Below are positions 23,212 to 33,834 of a DNA stretch of 64,000 nt, one piece after another. Under the pieces are notes generated by a model. The model saw nothing but the letters and a program-made list of their open reading frames with translations, was not told the DNA's origin and searched no databases. Position 1 is the first letter of the stretch. Every line of letters starts with the position of its first letter. Origin of the DNA: Prorocentrum cordatum (Eukaryota; Sar; Dinophyceae; Prorocentrales; Prorocentraceae); the NCBI GenBank assembly GCA_963575745.1, contig CAUYUJ010003914.1:126001-190000 (forward strand). Direction: 5' to 3'. A program made the translations under genes and the position numbers.

Positions 23212-23868
23212 TCATAAGCGAATTCGTCCCGCTGCGCGGCCAGGCTCTGTCAGAGCACCATAGGCCTCGCTGTAGAGATCGACCGGAAAGCTGCGCCGCT
23301 GGGCTGTCCAGCGCAGTCGCACCCGATTGAGATCGCTGGAAACGCTGCTGGGAGAACAAAGCCCGACACAGCGCTCGCGGCTGCGAAGACCTGAGACTCG
23401 CACAGCAGATGCAAAAAAGAACGCATGCGAGAACGGGACCCCAGCGTGGGGGATCTGGGAACCCAGACCCCCGACGTCAGGACTGTTCACAATGCGGACC
23501 CCCAGACCGCTCGACACCTGCCCCGGGACAGGCTTTCGGTCCTGGCAAATGCTTGACTTCCCCGGTCCCAGTAGAAGCCCGAGGCCGAAAATGTCTAGCG
23601 GCATGGCGTCCCTGGGCATCCAGCGACCGGCTGCCGCCCGCCGACGGGTCTCCCATGCTTCGGTGATAAAACACCAAGAAGGGCTTATGGCGTCCAAGGC
23701 CCGGATCGCGGAGCAGATCCTGGTGCGTGAAAGCTCGAGGGAGAGGCCTGCAGGAGAAGGTTGGTAGGATACCTGCCCTCCTGGGACCAGAGAAACGGAA
23801 CGGCCACCCTCGGCGTCGTGGTCCTCGCCCTGATCCTCGCGGGGGCGGCCAAGCGCCCAGGCTTCCAA
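23212..23868 (-). CDS. Hypothetical ORF of 218 codons
   Basis: The frame lies outside obvious repeats and has a mixed composition (SVSLVPGGQVSYQPSPAGLS, SPSWCFITEAWETRRRA, DIFGLGLLLGPG, RSFPVDLYSEAYGALT). No domain, signal or membrane segment is recognised, and the start is uncertain. It lies on the same strand as all other coding pieces. It may be a chance open frame in GC-rich DNA. Confidence 0.28.
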   Translation of the reverse strand: MEAWALGRPREDQGEDHDAEGGRSVSLVPGGQVSYQPSPAGLSLELSRTRICSAIRALDAISPSWCFITEAWETRRRAAAGRWMPRDAMPLDIFGLGLLLGPGKSSICQDRKPVPGQVSSGLGVRIVNSPDVGGLGSQIPHAGVPFSHAFFFASAVRVSGLRSRERCVGLCSPSSVSSDLNRVRLRWTAQRRSFPVDLYSEAYGALTEPGRAAGRIRL

Positions 23869-23889
23869 CGCATCAGTGAACCCTGAAGC

Positions 23890-24660
23890 CTAATAAGCCC
23901 CTCCCTCTCCTCCTCCTATCTACTCCTCCTCCTCCTCCTGCCTCCAGTTAATACTACAGAATCCTCCCTTCCTATTCCTCCTCCTTCAGACCTCCTACTA
24001 CTCTTCCTCCACCTACCGAAACTAGTACTCCCCCGCCTCATCAGAACACCAACACTTACACTTGCCGCACTATTCCGATACACGCCGACCTACCTAACCA
24101 TCACTCCGACTCACCTCAAGTTATTCAATCCCCCCGCAGCCCAGCATCAGCCTCCACGCCTCCGCAGCCTCATCCTCCTCTGCAGCAGCCTCATTACTGG
24201 CCCCCTCCTCCATTATCCATATTCCTACTCCACTTTACCCACTAACCCCCTCCGAATATACCTCCTCTCCTCTCACTATCCTATGCGTGGACAGGTATAG
24301 CCAGACTCCAAGCTACTACTCCCGCATCCTCCTACTTCCGGCCGACTTCATGCCTCCTCATCCTCCTCCTAATGCTAACTAATGCCATCACTATCACCTC
24401 GTCAACGACCACTAATACGCAATGCAACTCACTCACTACGTAACCTCCGAATAAGCATACTCCTCCTTACGACTACTCTCCTAGTCCTCCTCCTAGTCCT
24501 CCTCCTATTCCTCCTCCTATTCCTCCTCCTACTCCTCCTCCTATTCCGCCTCCGCCTCCGCCTCCTCCTCCTCCTCCTCCTCCTCCTCGTCCTCCTCCTC
24601 CTCCTCCTCGTGGTCCTCCTCCTCCTCGTGGTCCTCCTCCGACATCCTGAGCCCACTCTC
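23890..24660. repeat. CCTCCT/CCTCCTA pyrimidine-rich tract
   Basis: Begins diverged (with CTACTC and CACC phrases) and becomes nearly pure CCTCCT near 24480-24650. No gene is seen. Confidence 0.85.
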
Positions 24661-24762
24661 GGCAGACGAGCGGCGCCTCGGACGCATACCGGGCACCGAA
24701 GAGAACTCCCGACGGCCAGCCCGCCCTTGAGCGTGGCTGTTAAGAGGACACATGCGAGCCTT

Positions 24763-24868
24763 ACCCCTGCCCCCCATGATTTCTGAGGGGGAGGGTGGGG
24801 TTCACTTCGTTCTGGAACCCCCGAGCGAAGTGAACCCCACCTTCCCCCTCCAGAAATCGTGGGGGGGT
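24763..24868. mobile_element. Foldback (MITE/introner-like) element, copy A
   Basis: Near-perfect hairpin of ~45-bp arms: ACCCCTGCCCCCCATGATTT then GAGGGTGGGGTTCACTTCG, answered by CGAAGTGAACCCCACCTTCC then AGAAATCGTGGGG. The loop is about 15 bp. It is related to the element at 46195-46325. No gene is evident on either side. Confidence 0.75.
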
Positions 24869-25204
24869 AGGGGTGCACCCGAGCGACGACAGAAAGCGGA
24901 TCTTATGGGAAATTACGTAGCGAGCTTACACGGTGGCCTACGACCCTCCTCGAAATCAAACGCAGGTTTCCAATGCCGGTCGACGCGCGAAGCGCGCGGC
25001 ACAAGGGCCAAACTCCTGTCTGCAGTCGCCAGTTTTCGGCGCGGGGGTGGAGATTTGGGAGTCCTGCTGTGCGCCGCCACGCCGCGGGAAAAGCTCGCGT
25101 TTGATCTCGAGGTGAGATGTAGGATTCGGTCGGGCATGTCATCATACAGGCGCACTCTGGAAGAAAAATGAAAATGGTCCGACAAAAATCAAACCACAAA
25201 AAAA

Positions 25205-25310
25205 GCCTGGCGAAAGACCCAACCATACGCAGTTGAGAGCGCCGCAATTGTGAATCTCGTCTTCGGTGGAGCCCCCTATGAGGCCACGAACCGCGCGAAG
25301 GGGCGCGCCG
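25205..25310. repeat. GGAGCTCC-type element: head plus a single unit
   Basis: The same head sequence (GCCTGGCGAAAGACCCAACC) followed by one unit (TTCGGTGGAGCCCCCTATGA). It shows that the array can exist in near single-copy form. Confidence 0.75.
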
Positions 25311-25800
25311 ATGCATGGCGGGGAACGCAACGCGAAAGAAGACGATAGGTCTGATAACGAGAGCCCGAGAGCGGGTGAGTCTGAGCACGAGTGTCGACGC
25401 CCATGTCGGCACCCCCCCTCGCGTGGATCGCCCCCGCTTCCTCCCGCTCTTTTTCTCCCTCTTTGCCCGCGCACTCGAGTGCCCAAGGCTGCGGGCGCAG
25501 CGCAGCACGGAGCCCCTGCGACGCGCGCTGATCGCCCCGAAGGGGTCCCAGCAACGCACGCGGGTCGTCCGCTGCGCGGAGCAGAGTGAGCTAGCTGGCT
25601 GGCTGGGAGCGGGCAAGGCTCTGGGCGCCGGGCAGAGCGACGACGGGCGAACGAGGCGCTGGGCAGTGCGCAGCACGGAGTCCCCGCGAAGCACGCCGGT
25701 CGCCCCGAGAGGGCCCCAGCGACGCGCACGGGTCGTCCGCGGCGCCCGGCCGAACTGCGGGACAGCCTGGAAATGGCGCGGCGCGGGCGGGCCGCTCCCC
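25310..25800. repeat. GC-rich spacer with a ~170-bp tandem duplication
   Basis: CAGCACGGAGCCCCTGCG at 25503 and CAGCACGGAGTCCCCGCG at 25672 begin two similar stretches that share CCCCAGCGACGCGCACGGGT-like ends. Downstream (3') of the helicase exon; otherwise no feature. Confidence 0.5.
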
Positions 25801-25803
25801 AGG

Positions 25804-27113
25804 TCATGCCTCGCGGATAAACTCGGCGAAGCCCAGCTCCCTGGCGAGGGTCGCGGCCTCCCTCCTGCACCGCTTCGCGCGCGCAGCAAACTGCTCCAAC
25901 TGCTTCCGCAAGCCCGCCGGCGGCCCCGCCAGGAAGAACTCGATGCGTGGCGCCCGCACGGGCAGGAGGTCCTCGTGGCGCGTGGCGCGCGAGAGCAGCA
26001 CGTAAAGCTCCAGCCGCCCGTCGTCGTCGTCCTTCCTGCCGTCCCCGATCTCGTGGCGGCCGCAGTCCAGGATCACGCCAGGGCGACGTCGGCCGAGGGG
26101 GCAGCGCGCGGGGCAGCCAACGGCCCAAGGCGAGAATCCACAGAACCAAAAAAGGCACGGCTGCGGATCGCTCGTGTCCGGGAGGTTTGGCCGTGGACTG
26201 CCCGGGGGGCGCTGTTCCCCCGCCCCGTCGCCTTCTCGCACGGTGCGCCCCTGGCACGCCACCGCGGTGATGACCCCGCCGTGCGAGAACGGGAAGCCCG
26301 CCCGGGTGACCTTGGAGGTGCGGAACGTGAACGGCTCCGGCGTGCGAGGCTCGATGAACACCAGCGGGCCCGCCAGGTCCCCTGCGAGGGTGTCGTCGCG
26401 GCGCCTCAGGTCGTCCACGAAGGGCGCGCTCGCGTACTTCTCCATGCACACCCAGAACCCCAGCGGCAAGTGCTTCAGATAGATCCTCTTCTTCCCGTCT
26501 CTCTCGGCCCTCTCGACGTCGCCACGATCCCGAGGGTCCACGACGACGCGCACGATCTGCCCTTCGGCATCCTTGACGAAGCCGTTTTTGAGGTCCAGCA
26601 GCCCAGGAGCCTCCAGGAGCCGGATACGCATGCCCACGTGCACCGGGGGCAGTCCGTGCATGCCACCGGTGTTCTTCGGGTCAACACAATTCATCATCTT
26701 GGCGGCGTCCTTCCTGCTCATCGTCGGGGCAGATCTGTCGGCGGCCTGCACGAGGAAGAAGGGCTTCTTCAGGACGTCCGCGTCCCGCTGGGCTCGCATA
26801 TTCATCCAGCGCGCCACGGTGTCCCAGTAGAACCCAATCATGTGGCCGTTCTGGAACCTTTCCTCCCGGAGTCTACGATCATCGGGTTTCAGCTGCATGG
26901 CGTTCCACATGGCCCGGATGGCCGGCGGGACCTGCTTCCCTGGCTTGCGCAGGAACGCCATGAGGTCCCTGAGTTCCGGGTCATTGAAGCGGTTGGACGC
27001 CTGGAGCTCGAAGCACAGCGGCGTGTTGCAGAAGAGCTTCATCACGGCCTGGTACTCTGGAGCGAATTTGCTGCCCGCCGCCAACAATTCCTCGAAGCTG
27101 GAGACAAGGGACA
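25804..27113 (-). CDS. PIF1-like helicase C-terminal part, terminal exon
   Basis: The exon encodes about 436 residues and ends at TGA (25804). Helicase motifs near the C-terminus mark it as a PIF1-type/UvrD_C_2-like superfamily 1 protein. HGGVITAVACQGRTV has the position and character of motif V, and LYVLLSRATRHEDLL matches motif VI. About 45 residues between them look like an in-frame insertion and may be a small retained intron. Upstream lie GMRIRLLEAPGLLDLKNGFV and ALDVL-type segments typical of the domain before motif V. The Walker A and B motifs are absent, so they must be on earlier exons or lost. The 5' boundary is set at a splice acceptor (pyrimidine-rich tract then AAAG) at 27114. 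Upstream the frame stays open only because of a C-rich minisatellite. Such helicases unwind DNA in replication or recombination and are also carried by some mobile elements. Function and domain class are fairly sure; completeness is not. Confidence 0.72.
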
Positions 27114-28410
27114 CTTTGGAGAGAGGAGCGCAGGGGAGGAGCGGCGGGGGGGCGCACGGTCGGAATAATAAGGGGAGGGGGGCCCGGGTGATAAGGGGGA
27201 GCGGGGGGAAGCACGGGGAGAGGGGCGCGGTGTGGCGCTGGGAGGGTGTGGGAGGGACTTGGGCAAGAGGAGGGAGGCGCGGGGAGAGCGGGGGGAGGAG
27301 GGGGGGTGCCGGTCGGAATAAGGAGCGGGGGGGGTCGGGGACGGCGGGGGGGAGACGGCAAGAGAAGGTGCGGGGGGGGGGGGGGGGGGGGGGCCGGGGG
27401 GCGTGGAGTGAACAGGGGGGCAAGGAGAGAGGGGCGCAGGGGAGGAGCGGCGGGTGGGCGCACGGTCGGAAATAAGGAGTGGGGGGGGCCCGGGGAGTGC
27501 TCAGGGGAGGCAACGCCAGCCCCGGGAGACACACCGGCGGGGGGCGGGAGCGCGGACTGGGAACGGAGCAGGCAAGGAGAGAGAGGGGCGCAGGTCGGAG
27601 GGGAGGGGGGCTCGGGAAAGGCGGGTGGAGCGCGGGGGAGAAGGCGCGGAAGCTCGGGGAGCTTGGGGGGGCACGGGGCGAAGAGAGCGGGGCGAATTGG
27701 AGGAGCAGGGGGGCAGGTGCACGGTTGGAATAAGGGGAGGGGGGGTCGGGGACGGCGGGGGAAGCACGGGGGAAAGGGCGCGGGGGCGCGGGGAGGGTGC
27801 GAGGAGGACGGGGGCAAGAGGAGGGAGGCGCAGGGGAAAGCGGGGGAGGAGGGGGGACCCACGGTCGGGAATAAGAGTGGGGGGGGCTCGGGGACGGCGA
27901 GGGGGAACACGACGGAGAGAAGGCACGGGGGCCGGGGAGCGTGAAGGGAGCACGGGGGCAAGGAGAGAGGGGCGCAGAGGAGGAGCGGAGGGGGGGGGGC
28001 GCACGGTCGGAATAAGGGGAGGGGGGCCCGGGGAGAGCGGAGGGGCATGGGGGACAGGGTTCGGGGGCGTGGGGAGGGTGGGGGGAGCTCAGGGGCAAGG
28101 AGAGGAGGGGGGCGCAGGGGAGGAGCAGGCAGGGGGGGCGCACGGTCGGAATAACAGAAGGGGGGCTCGGGGAACGCGGGAAAAGCACGGGGGAGAGGGC
28201 GCGGGGGCCCAGGGTGGGCGGGGGGAGCACGGGGGCGGGAGAGGCGCGCAGGGGAGGAGCGGGGGAGGGGGCGCACGGAAGGAATAAGGGGAGGGGGGGC
28301 CCGGGGAGGGCGGGGGGAGCACGGCGGAGGGCGCTTGTGGAGGCCCAGGGTGGGGGGAGCACGAGTGCAAGGGGAGGGGGGCGCAGGGAAGGAGGGGGGG
28401 GGGGTCAGCA
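27114..28410. repeat. G-rich minisatellite (probable intron of the PIF1-like gene)
   Basis: Units of ~140-150 bp share GGCGCACGGTCGGAATAA, GGGGGGCCCGGGGA and GCACGGGGGAGAGGGCGC. On the minus strand this is C-rich and ends in a good acceptor at 27114. Pro/Ser/Ala frames across it are not protein. Strong G4-forming potential on the plus strand. Confidence 0.8.
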
Positions 28411-29500
28411 CGACCACCAGCATGACCGCCAGACTAACCAGCCACCAGCACGACCACCAGCACAAGAACCGGCACGACCACCAGCACGACAACCATCACC
28501 TCCAGCACTACGAACCACCAGCACGACCACCAGCAGAACCACCAGCACGACGACCAGCACAACCACCAGCACGACCACGAGCACGACCAGCCACCAGCAC
28601 GGCCCAGCACCTCCACAAGCACGACCTCCAGCACAACCACCAGCACGACCACCAGCACGACCACCAGCGCGAGCACCAGCACATCCACCAGCACGACCAG
28701 CCACCAGCACAACCACCAGCACGACCACCAGCACGAGAAGCAGCACAACCACCAGCACAAGGGAGAGCAGCAGGCCCAGCCAACAGCACCGGGCCAGCAG
28801 CACGACCACCAGCACGACCACCAGCACCTCCACCAACCACGACCACCAGCACGACCAGCAAGCACCACCAACCACCAGCACGACAACCAGCACGACTAGC
28901 AGCACGACCACCAGCACAACCACCAGCACGACCACTACCAATCACCAGCACGACCACGAGCAGAACCACCAGCACGGCGACCAGCACAACCACCAACACG
29001 ACCACCAGCACGACCAGCCACCAGCACGGCCACCAGCACCTCCGCAAGCACGACCACCAGCACAACCACCAGCACGACCACCAGCACAACCACCAGCAAA
29101 ACCACCAGCACAACCACCAGCAGGACCACCAGCACGACCACCAGTAGGACCACCAGCAGGACCACCAGCACGACCACCAGCACGACCAGCCAGCACCACC
29201 AACCACCAGCACGACAACCAGCACAACCAGCAGCACGACCACCAGCACAACCACCAGCACAACCACTACCAGCGACCAGCACGACCACCAGCACATCCAC
29301 CAGCACGACGACCAGCACAACCACCAGCACGACAACCAGCACGACCAGCCACCAGCACGGCCACCAGCACCTCCACAAGCACGACCACCAGCACAACCAC
29401 CAGCACGACCACCAGCACAACCACCAGCACAACCACCAGCACAACCACCAGCACAACCACCAGCACGAACACCAGCAGGACCACCAGCAGAGCGCACGGT
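28411..29500. repeat. CACGACCACCAG 12-bp minisatellite
   Basis: About 90 units of CACGACCACCAG and CACAACCACCAG, locally ordered into longer periods (with CCACCAGCACGGCCACCAGC phrases). All frames stay open for long stretches because the unit is a multiple of three. It ends in AGCAGAGCGCACGGTCGAAA, also present at the inverted copy. Confidence 0.9.
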
Positions 29501-29880
29501 CGAAATAAAGCAGTGCGAGATCACACCTGTAGGTATGATGATAAAAAACTTCTGGCATGTGGCATGACCGGATCTGCGCGAATGTATGCGTGCTGCAGCG
29601 CAAGACGACCGCACGAGGCGCGCAAGCAAAAGGGGACAGGCGGACCGGACAGAAAAAAAGGAACAAGCAAGCCTGGCCCCAACCTAAAAGCGTGTGGCTT
29701 GTGCCATGACGAGAGAGATGCGTGCGTGTGCACGTGCTACGACGAATGACTCAAAACGGGACGCGAACGAAAAAAACAAAAAATTATCAAGACGGGAAAA
29801 AGGCGAGGCGAGGCGAGGCGACTCCCAGTTCGCCCAAAAGGGCGGCCGCGCGGGGGGCTGGGAGGTGGCGCCGGGGCGCC
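29501..29880. repeat. ~130-bp satellite flanking the LINE, left side
   Basis: After the shared ATAAAGCAGTGCGAGATCAC segment, units hold CTTCTGGCATGTGGCATGAC, GCGCAAGACGACCGCACGAG and GCTTGTGCCATGACG. Confidence 0.6.
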
Positions 29881-29882
29881 GC

Positions 29883-31541
29883 TCATTCAGTCACCGGGGA
29901 TATTGTTGATGTTGTGTGATAAACGTAATCATCCTCCAATTCATCCATACTTCCTCCAAAATGTAGCCAATGCTGTCCATGCGCTGTAAGAAAGTATTCT
30001 GTCAGATCGTCAACCCACCGTTTTTTGGGTCGATGTGGTAGCCTCTTTGCGCGTGCATTCGTCGCGGTCGGCTCCCATAGTAAAGCTTTTCTGTTCCATT
30101 TCCCCTTGTCATCTGTAAGAACTGCCATAAGTAGTCGCCATTGTCGTCTCCGTTGTTGCACGCACCAGTCTTCATATCCCAAGTCGTGGTAGTACTGTAC
30201 AATATGCCTTGTCGTGCGTCGGATCCATTCCTGCCATGGTTCCACATTGTTTTGGGCATGCGAACTCGGTGTAGTTGAGGTGCTGGTGTCGTTGCTGTCG
30301 GTGGTGCTGCTTTCCGAATCCGACGTGTCGTTCGGGCCGTCAGACTGGTTATTGTCGCTCGCTTCCGTGCCGTTCTCTTGAACGCGGCGACGTTGTGATC
30401 CGAGAATCATTCTGAGCATGCAGCGTTGGGTGGCCCGCACTCGCGTTTCCAGCGGAGTCGTCATTGCCCAAGAACCCGCGCCATAAAGAAGTGTAGGTGA
30501 TACAACGCCGTTGAAGAGCCGCAGACGATCCCCCAATGAGTACGACCGTGTGGTGAGCTCGTGCTTGAACAAGCCGAATTTCTTCCATGCCGCATTGATT
30601 CTGGATTCGATCTCCGTCGTTGTCGGATCACGGAATGTAATTTGCCGTCCTAGATATTTTTGCGTTGCAGAGTACGGCAATATTTCGATGTAGCTTCCGT
30701 TGACGACTGTCTGTTCTGGGTTGCTTCGCGGCCTCCTCTCTTGCATGTTATGCAGGATCTTGGTCTTCCCGGGGTGTATCTCCAAGCCACATGGTTGCGC
30801 AGCGTCCATGACATCCCGAATCATACTCTTAATCTGCCTAAGGGAAGTGGCGACCAAGAGAACGTCATCCGCAAATCGAAGATTTGTAAGCCAATCATTT
30901 CTGTGCGTTCCCAACTGTATACCATATTTCCTGTCGGCCCATTTTGTGCGGAACTTGTCGAAGACGAATTCTGAGAGGCAGTTGAATAGTAATGAGCTTA
31001 ATGGGTCGCCTTGCTTGGTCCCACGACTAATGGTAAATGTTTTGCTGCATACGTCTGTCTTGACACAAGCCGTCTGGTCCGTGTACAAGCACATAATGAG
31101 GCTGATGTATGATTGCGGAACTCCGTGTGCTCGCATAGCTTCCCAAAGTGATTCATGTGAGACCGTGTCGAATGCTTTCTTGAAGTCCAACGTAGCAACC
31201 CACAGTGGGAGTTGGAACTCTCGCGCCTTCTCCTGTACGATCGCGAATGTGAACAAATGGTCATCCGTGCTGAAATTTCGCCGGAATCCAGCTTGCTCCG
31301 GCTTCTGCTTCGAATCTAATATCGGTTCCAGTCGGTTGTACAGCAATCGCGAGAATAGCTTGTACATGAGCGGGATCATCGAAATAGGACGGTAGTTCTG
31401 CGGTAGGGCTGGCTCTCCAGATTTGAAAATCACCTTGATTTGGGTGTGTTTCCACTGCTTCGGTGTCACCGTACCGTCCAAGACAATGTCGTTGAAAAGC
31501 TTCCGCAACGCATTCCTGAGAGCTTCTCCTCCGTACTTCAT
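29883..31541 (-). CDS. Non-LTR retrotransposon reverse transcriptase, 5'-truncated
   Basis: From ATG at 31541 the frame is open for 552 codons. It contains a non-LTR (LINE-type) reverse transcriptase: motif NYRPIS near residue 50, LDFKKAFDTV near 118-127 with the first catalytic Asp, GTKQGDPLSSLLF near 174-186, and FADD at 223-226 with the catalytic Asp pair. A C-terminal region of about 300 residues follows; it includes a Ser/Thr/Asn-rich stretch and a basic WVDDL-containing end. No endonuclease domain lies upstream; the frame runs into satellite DNA at 31541, so the copy is 5'-truncated, as is common for LINEs. No frameshift or stop breaks the domain, so it may be young. The product could copy its own or other mRNAs by target-primed reverse transcription. 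No RNase H or 3' poly(A) is seen. The open frame extends upstream to 31928, but that part reads satellite sequence. Confidence 0.9.
   Translation of the reverse strand: MKYGGEALRNALRKLFNDIVLDGTVTPKQWKHTQIKVIFKSGEPALPQNYRPISMIPLMYKLFSRLLYNRLEPILDSKQKPEQAGFRRNFSTDDHLFTFAIVQEKAREFQLPLWVATLDFKKAFDTVSHESLWEAMRAHGVPQSYISLIMCLYTDQTACVKTDVCSKTFTISRGTKQGDPLSSLLFNCLSEFVFDKFRTKWADRKYGIQLGTHRNDWLTNLRFADDVLLVATSLRQIKSMIRDVMDAAQPCGLEIHPGKTKILHNMQERRPRSNPEQTVVNGSYIEILPYSATQKYLGRQITFRDPTTTEIESRINAAWKKFGLFKHELTTRSYSLGDRLRLFNGVVSPTLLYGAGSWAMTTPLETRVRATQRCMLRMILGSQRRRVQENGTEASDNNQSDGPNDTSDSESSTTDSNDTSTSTTPSSHAQNNVEPWQEWIRRTTRHIVQYYHDLGYEDWCVQQRRRQWRLLMAVLTDDKGKWNRKALLWEPTATNARAKRLPHRPKKRWVDDLTEYFLTAHGQHWLHFGGSMDELEDDYVYHTTSTISPVTE
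29883..31541 (-). mobile_element. 5'-truncated LINE-like element embedded in a ~130-bp satellite
   Basis: The element consists of the reverse transcriptase frame. Both flanks (29560-29830 and 31541-31850) carry diverged copies of the same satellite unit, with shared pieces such as CTTCTGGC, GTGCCACGACG and GCACGAGGC. This suggests insertion into, or later growth of, that array. No target-site duplication could be picked out by eye. Confidence 0.75.
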
Positions 31542-31860
31542 CGGTGCGTGCGCGCCACGACGAAAAACGACAGCCCGAGGACCGCAGGAAAAGGGATACC
31601 AACGAAACGAACGAAAGAGAAGGTGATCACCAAGCCGGTCAAGAAAACAAAAGGCTTCTGGCTTGTGGAATGATGTGCGTTGCGTCCGTGCGCGCGTGCC
31701 ACGACGCAAGACAGCAGCACGAGGCACGCAGAAAAGGGGATCGACAAAACGAACGGAAGAGAAGGAGATGCGCAAACCGAGCCGAACGAAAAGAGCTTGT
31801 GGCTTGTAGCGCAACCAGGGATGCATGCGCGTGCCCACGGGGAACCGCGGCGCAGCGCCA
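31541..31860. repeat. ~130-bp satellite flanking the LINE, right side
   Basis: Two to three units with GTGCGCGCGTGCCACGACGC, AGCACGAGGCACGCAGAAAA and GAACGGAAGAGAAGGAGATG. Confidence 0.7.
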
Positions 31861-32059
31861 CCCAGGTGCTGCTGCAGCGCCAGCGTGCACCACAACACTC
31901 CGACGCCTGTGCGCACAATTGTGTACATTCACGCGCTGCCTGCGAGGACCTCCGGAGGCCTCCAGACGACGTCACAAAGTCGTCCCTGCGCGGGTGACCA
32001 CAGACTGTCCCCCTCCCGCCCACGGAGGCCTCCGTGCAGGGGTCACGTCGACGGCACCC

Positions 32060-32420
32060 GCCGCTGGAGGGGGGGGGGAAAAAAAAAGCGCAAGGGGGAA
32101 AGAAGAAAGCGCTGAGGGAAAAAAGAAAAGCGTCGAAATGAGAAAAGAAGAGCGCCGTACCCCCTCCCCCCTCCCCTGGACCCCACACATGCCCACGCCA
32201 CGCACGGCAGGACCCCCACCACAAGCCCCCGCCAGGGGGGGAAAAAAGCGCTCAGGGGAAAAAACACAGCGCGGAGGGGAAAAACAAATAAAGCGTTCGG
32301 AAGACAGTGCACCGCAGCGTGGGGAGAGGAACAACAAAAAAAAACGCAGGGGGGCGAACAAAAAAGCGCCGCGGGACCAAAACCACCCCCCGATGAGGGG
32401 GACAACAAAAGGCGCCAGGG
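32060..32420. repeat. GGGGGAAAAAAGCGC purine repeat
   Basis: Alternating G-runs and A-runs with AGCGC (for example GGGGGGAAAAAAGCGC). No gene is seen from 31860 to 32640. Confidence 0.7.
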
Positions 32421-32639
32421 AGGGGTAAAAACGTGCCGTCCGCTGTACTGCAATGGACGCCTTAATGCAACGTATCGAAGGTATCCAAAGATTGCACAGT
32501 TGCTATGTATGGCATCGTTTTGCAGTATTACGCCTCCCCCCTAAACCCGCCCCCCCCAAGCGCTACGCCACATCCGTCGGCCCGGGGTGGAGACCCCCCT
32601 TTCCGTGGCTCAACAGACATATGGAGAATCAATGATGTG

Positions 32640-33640
32640 GGCCTGCTGGCCCTCTCGGGGGTCCAACAGGACCCCAAGACGGCTCCAAATGGCCCCACGA
32701 CAGCCCACGACGGCCCCAAGAGGGCCCCAAACGGTCTCAAACAGCTTCCAAGACGCCCCAAGAGACCCCAAGAGGACCCTCAGGAGCGCCTCCAGAAGCC
32801 AAAAACATAGATTCCCTATGGGATTTTGAAGGATTGCAGCGTTCTCGCCTACGTCGACTCAGACGCCCAAGACGGCCAAAGCAGCCTCCAGAATGGCCCC
32901 AAGACGGCCCCCAGAACCCGTTAGGGGGCCTCAAGACGGCCCAAGGGAGCCTCAAGACGGCCCAAAGAGGCCCCCAGGACGCCCCAAGAGGCCCCCAAGA
33001 CGGCCCAAGAGGACCCCAAGAGAGCCCCAAGACCGCCTCCGAAGGGACCGAACAACGCAAGAGCGCACCAAGACGGCCCAAGACGCCCACACGGAGCTCC
33101 TAGAGGCCCCCAAAGGCCCCCCAGAGCCCCCCCCCCAAAAAGCTCCCAAAAGGTACCCAAGAAGCCCAAATCGCCCCAGGACGGGCCAAGACGCCCCCAA
33201 GAGTCCCCCAGGAGGCCCCCCTAACGGACCCCAGGAGTCCCCCAGGAGGGGCCCTGGAGGCCTCCAAACGACTGGATAGTGAATGTTCCAAACTACATAC
33301 TCCGAAAAGCCCGAAGGAGCCCCCAGGAGGCCCCAGAGGCGCCAGATGACTTCCACGATGCACTCTGGACGACGCCGAAACGGCCGAACAATGCGAAACC
33401 CACGCGGCGGCAGACGAGCAGGTCAAACCATCTCACACCGACACACTGCGCCAATTGTATTCTTCCTGCGGCCGCAAACGACAGGCCACTCGAGCACGGA
33501 CTAGGACTTCCAGCAGACAGGGCACACCAAGTCTGCGTCGTCGCGGTTGGACAGGGGCCCCAGGAGGCCCCAAAGAAGCCCCCAAGAGGCCCCAAGAAAG
33601 CCACATGAGGCACTCAAGAGGCCCCAAAGAGGTATAGAAC
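32640..33640 (-). repeat. CTTGGGGCC block, reverse orientation
   Basis: CCCCAAGACGGCCC and GAGGCCCCCAAGACGGCC repeats. Between 33380 and 33540 is unique-looking sequence, possibly a very decayed retroelement piece, not assignable. Confidence 0.82.
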
Positions 33641-33644
33641 CCAG

Positions 33645-33830
33645 GGGGGAAGACGACCCAAGGCCCTAGGCTAGCCTACCCTAGGCCATACCCAAGGCCC
33701 TGGGGCAGCCTAGGGTAGGCCCTACCCAAGGCCCTAGTGTATAGGGTAGACCTAGGGAAGGCCTAGACATGGGCTCAGGGTAAACATTGAGGGAAGAGCT
33801 ACACGTAGGCCCTAGCCCTAGGCGTGCGCC
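33645..33830. repeat. CCCTAGG/CCTAGGG-rich cluster
   Basis: Interspersed GGCCCTAGGCTAGCC, CCCTAGGCCATACCCAAGG and GCCTAGGGTAGGCC phrases in both orientations, dense in CCTAGG/CTAG palindromes. Confidence 0.75.
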
Positions 33831-33834
33831 CGAA

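Noticed and set aside
27114-28362. N-terminal ~415 residues of the open frame leading into the PIF1-like exon
   Set aside because: Pro/Ser/Ala translation of a C-rich minisatellite with a good splice acceptor at its end; treated as intron.
28214-29749. 511-codon Thr/Ser/Pro frame and the matching Gly/Cys/Trp frames on the other strand
   Set aside because: The 12-bp minisatellite is a multiple of three, so every frame stays open; this is not evidence of selection.
33380-33540. Possible RNase H end on the minus strand
   Set aside because: Only vague similarity to the relic at 22 kb and no clear catalytic motif in any frame.
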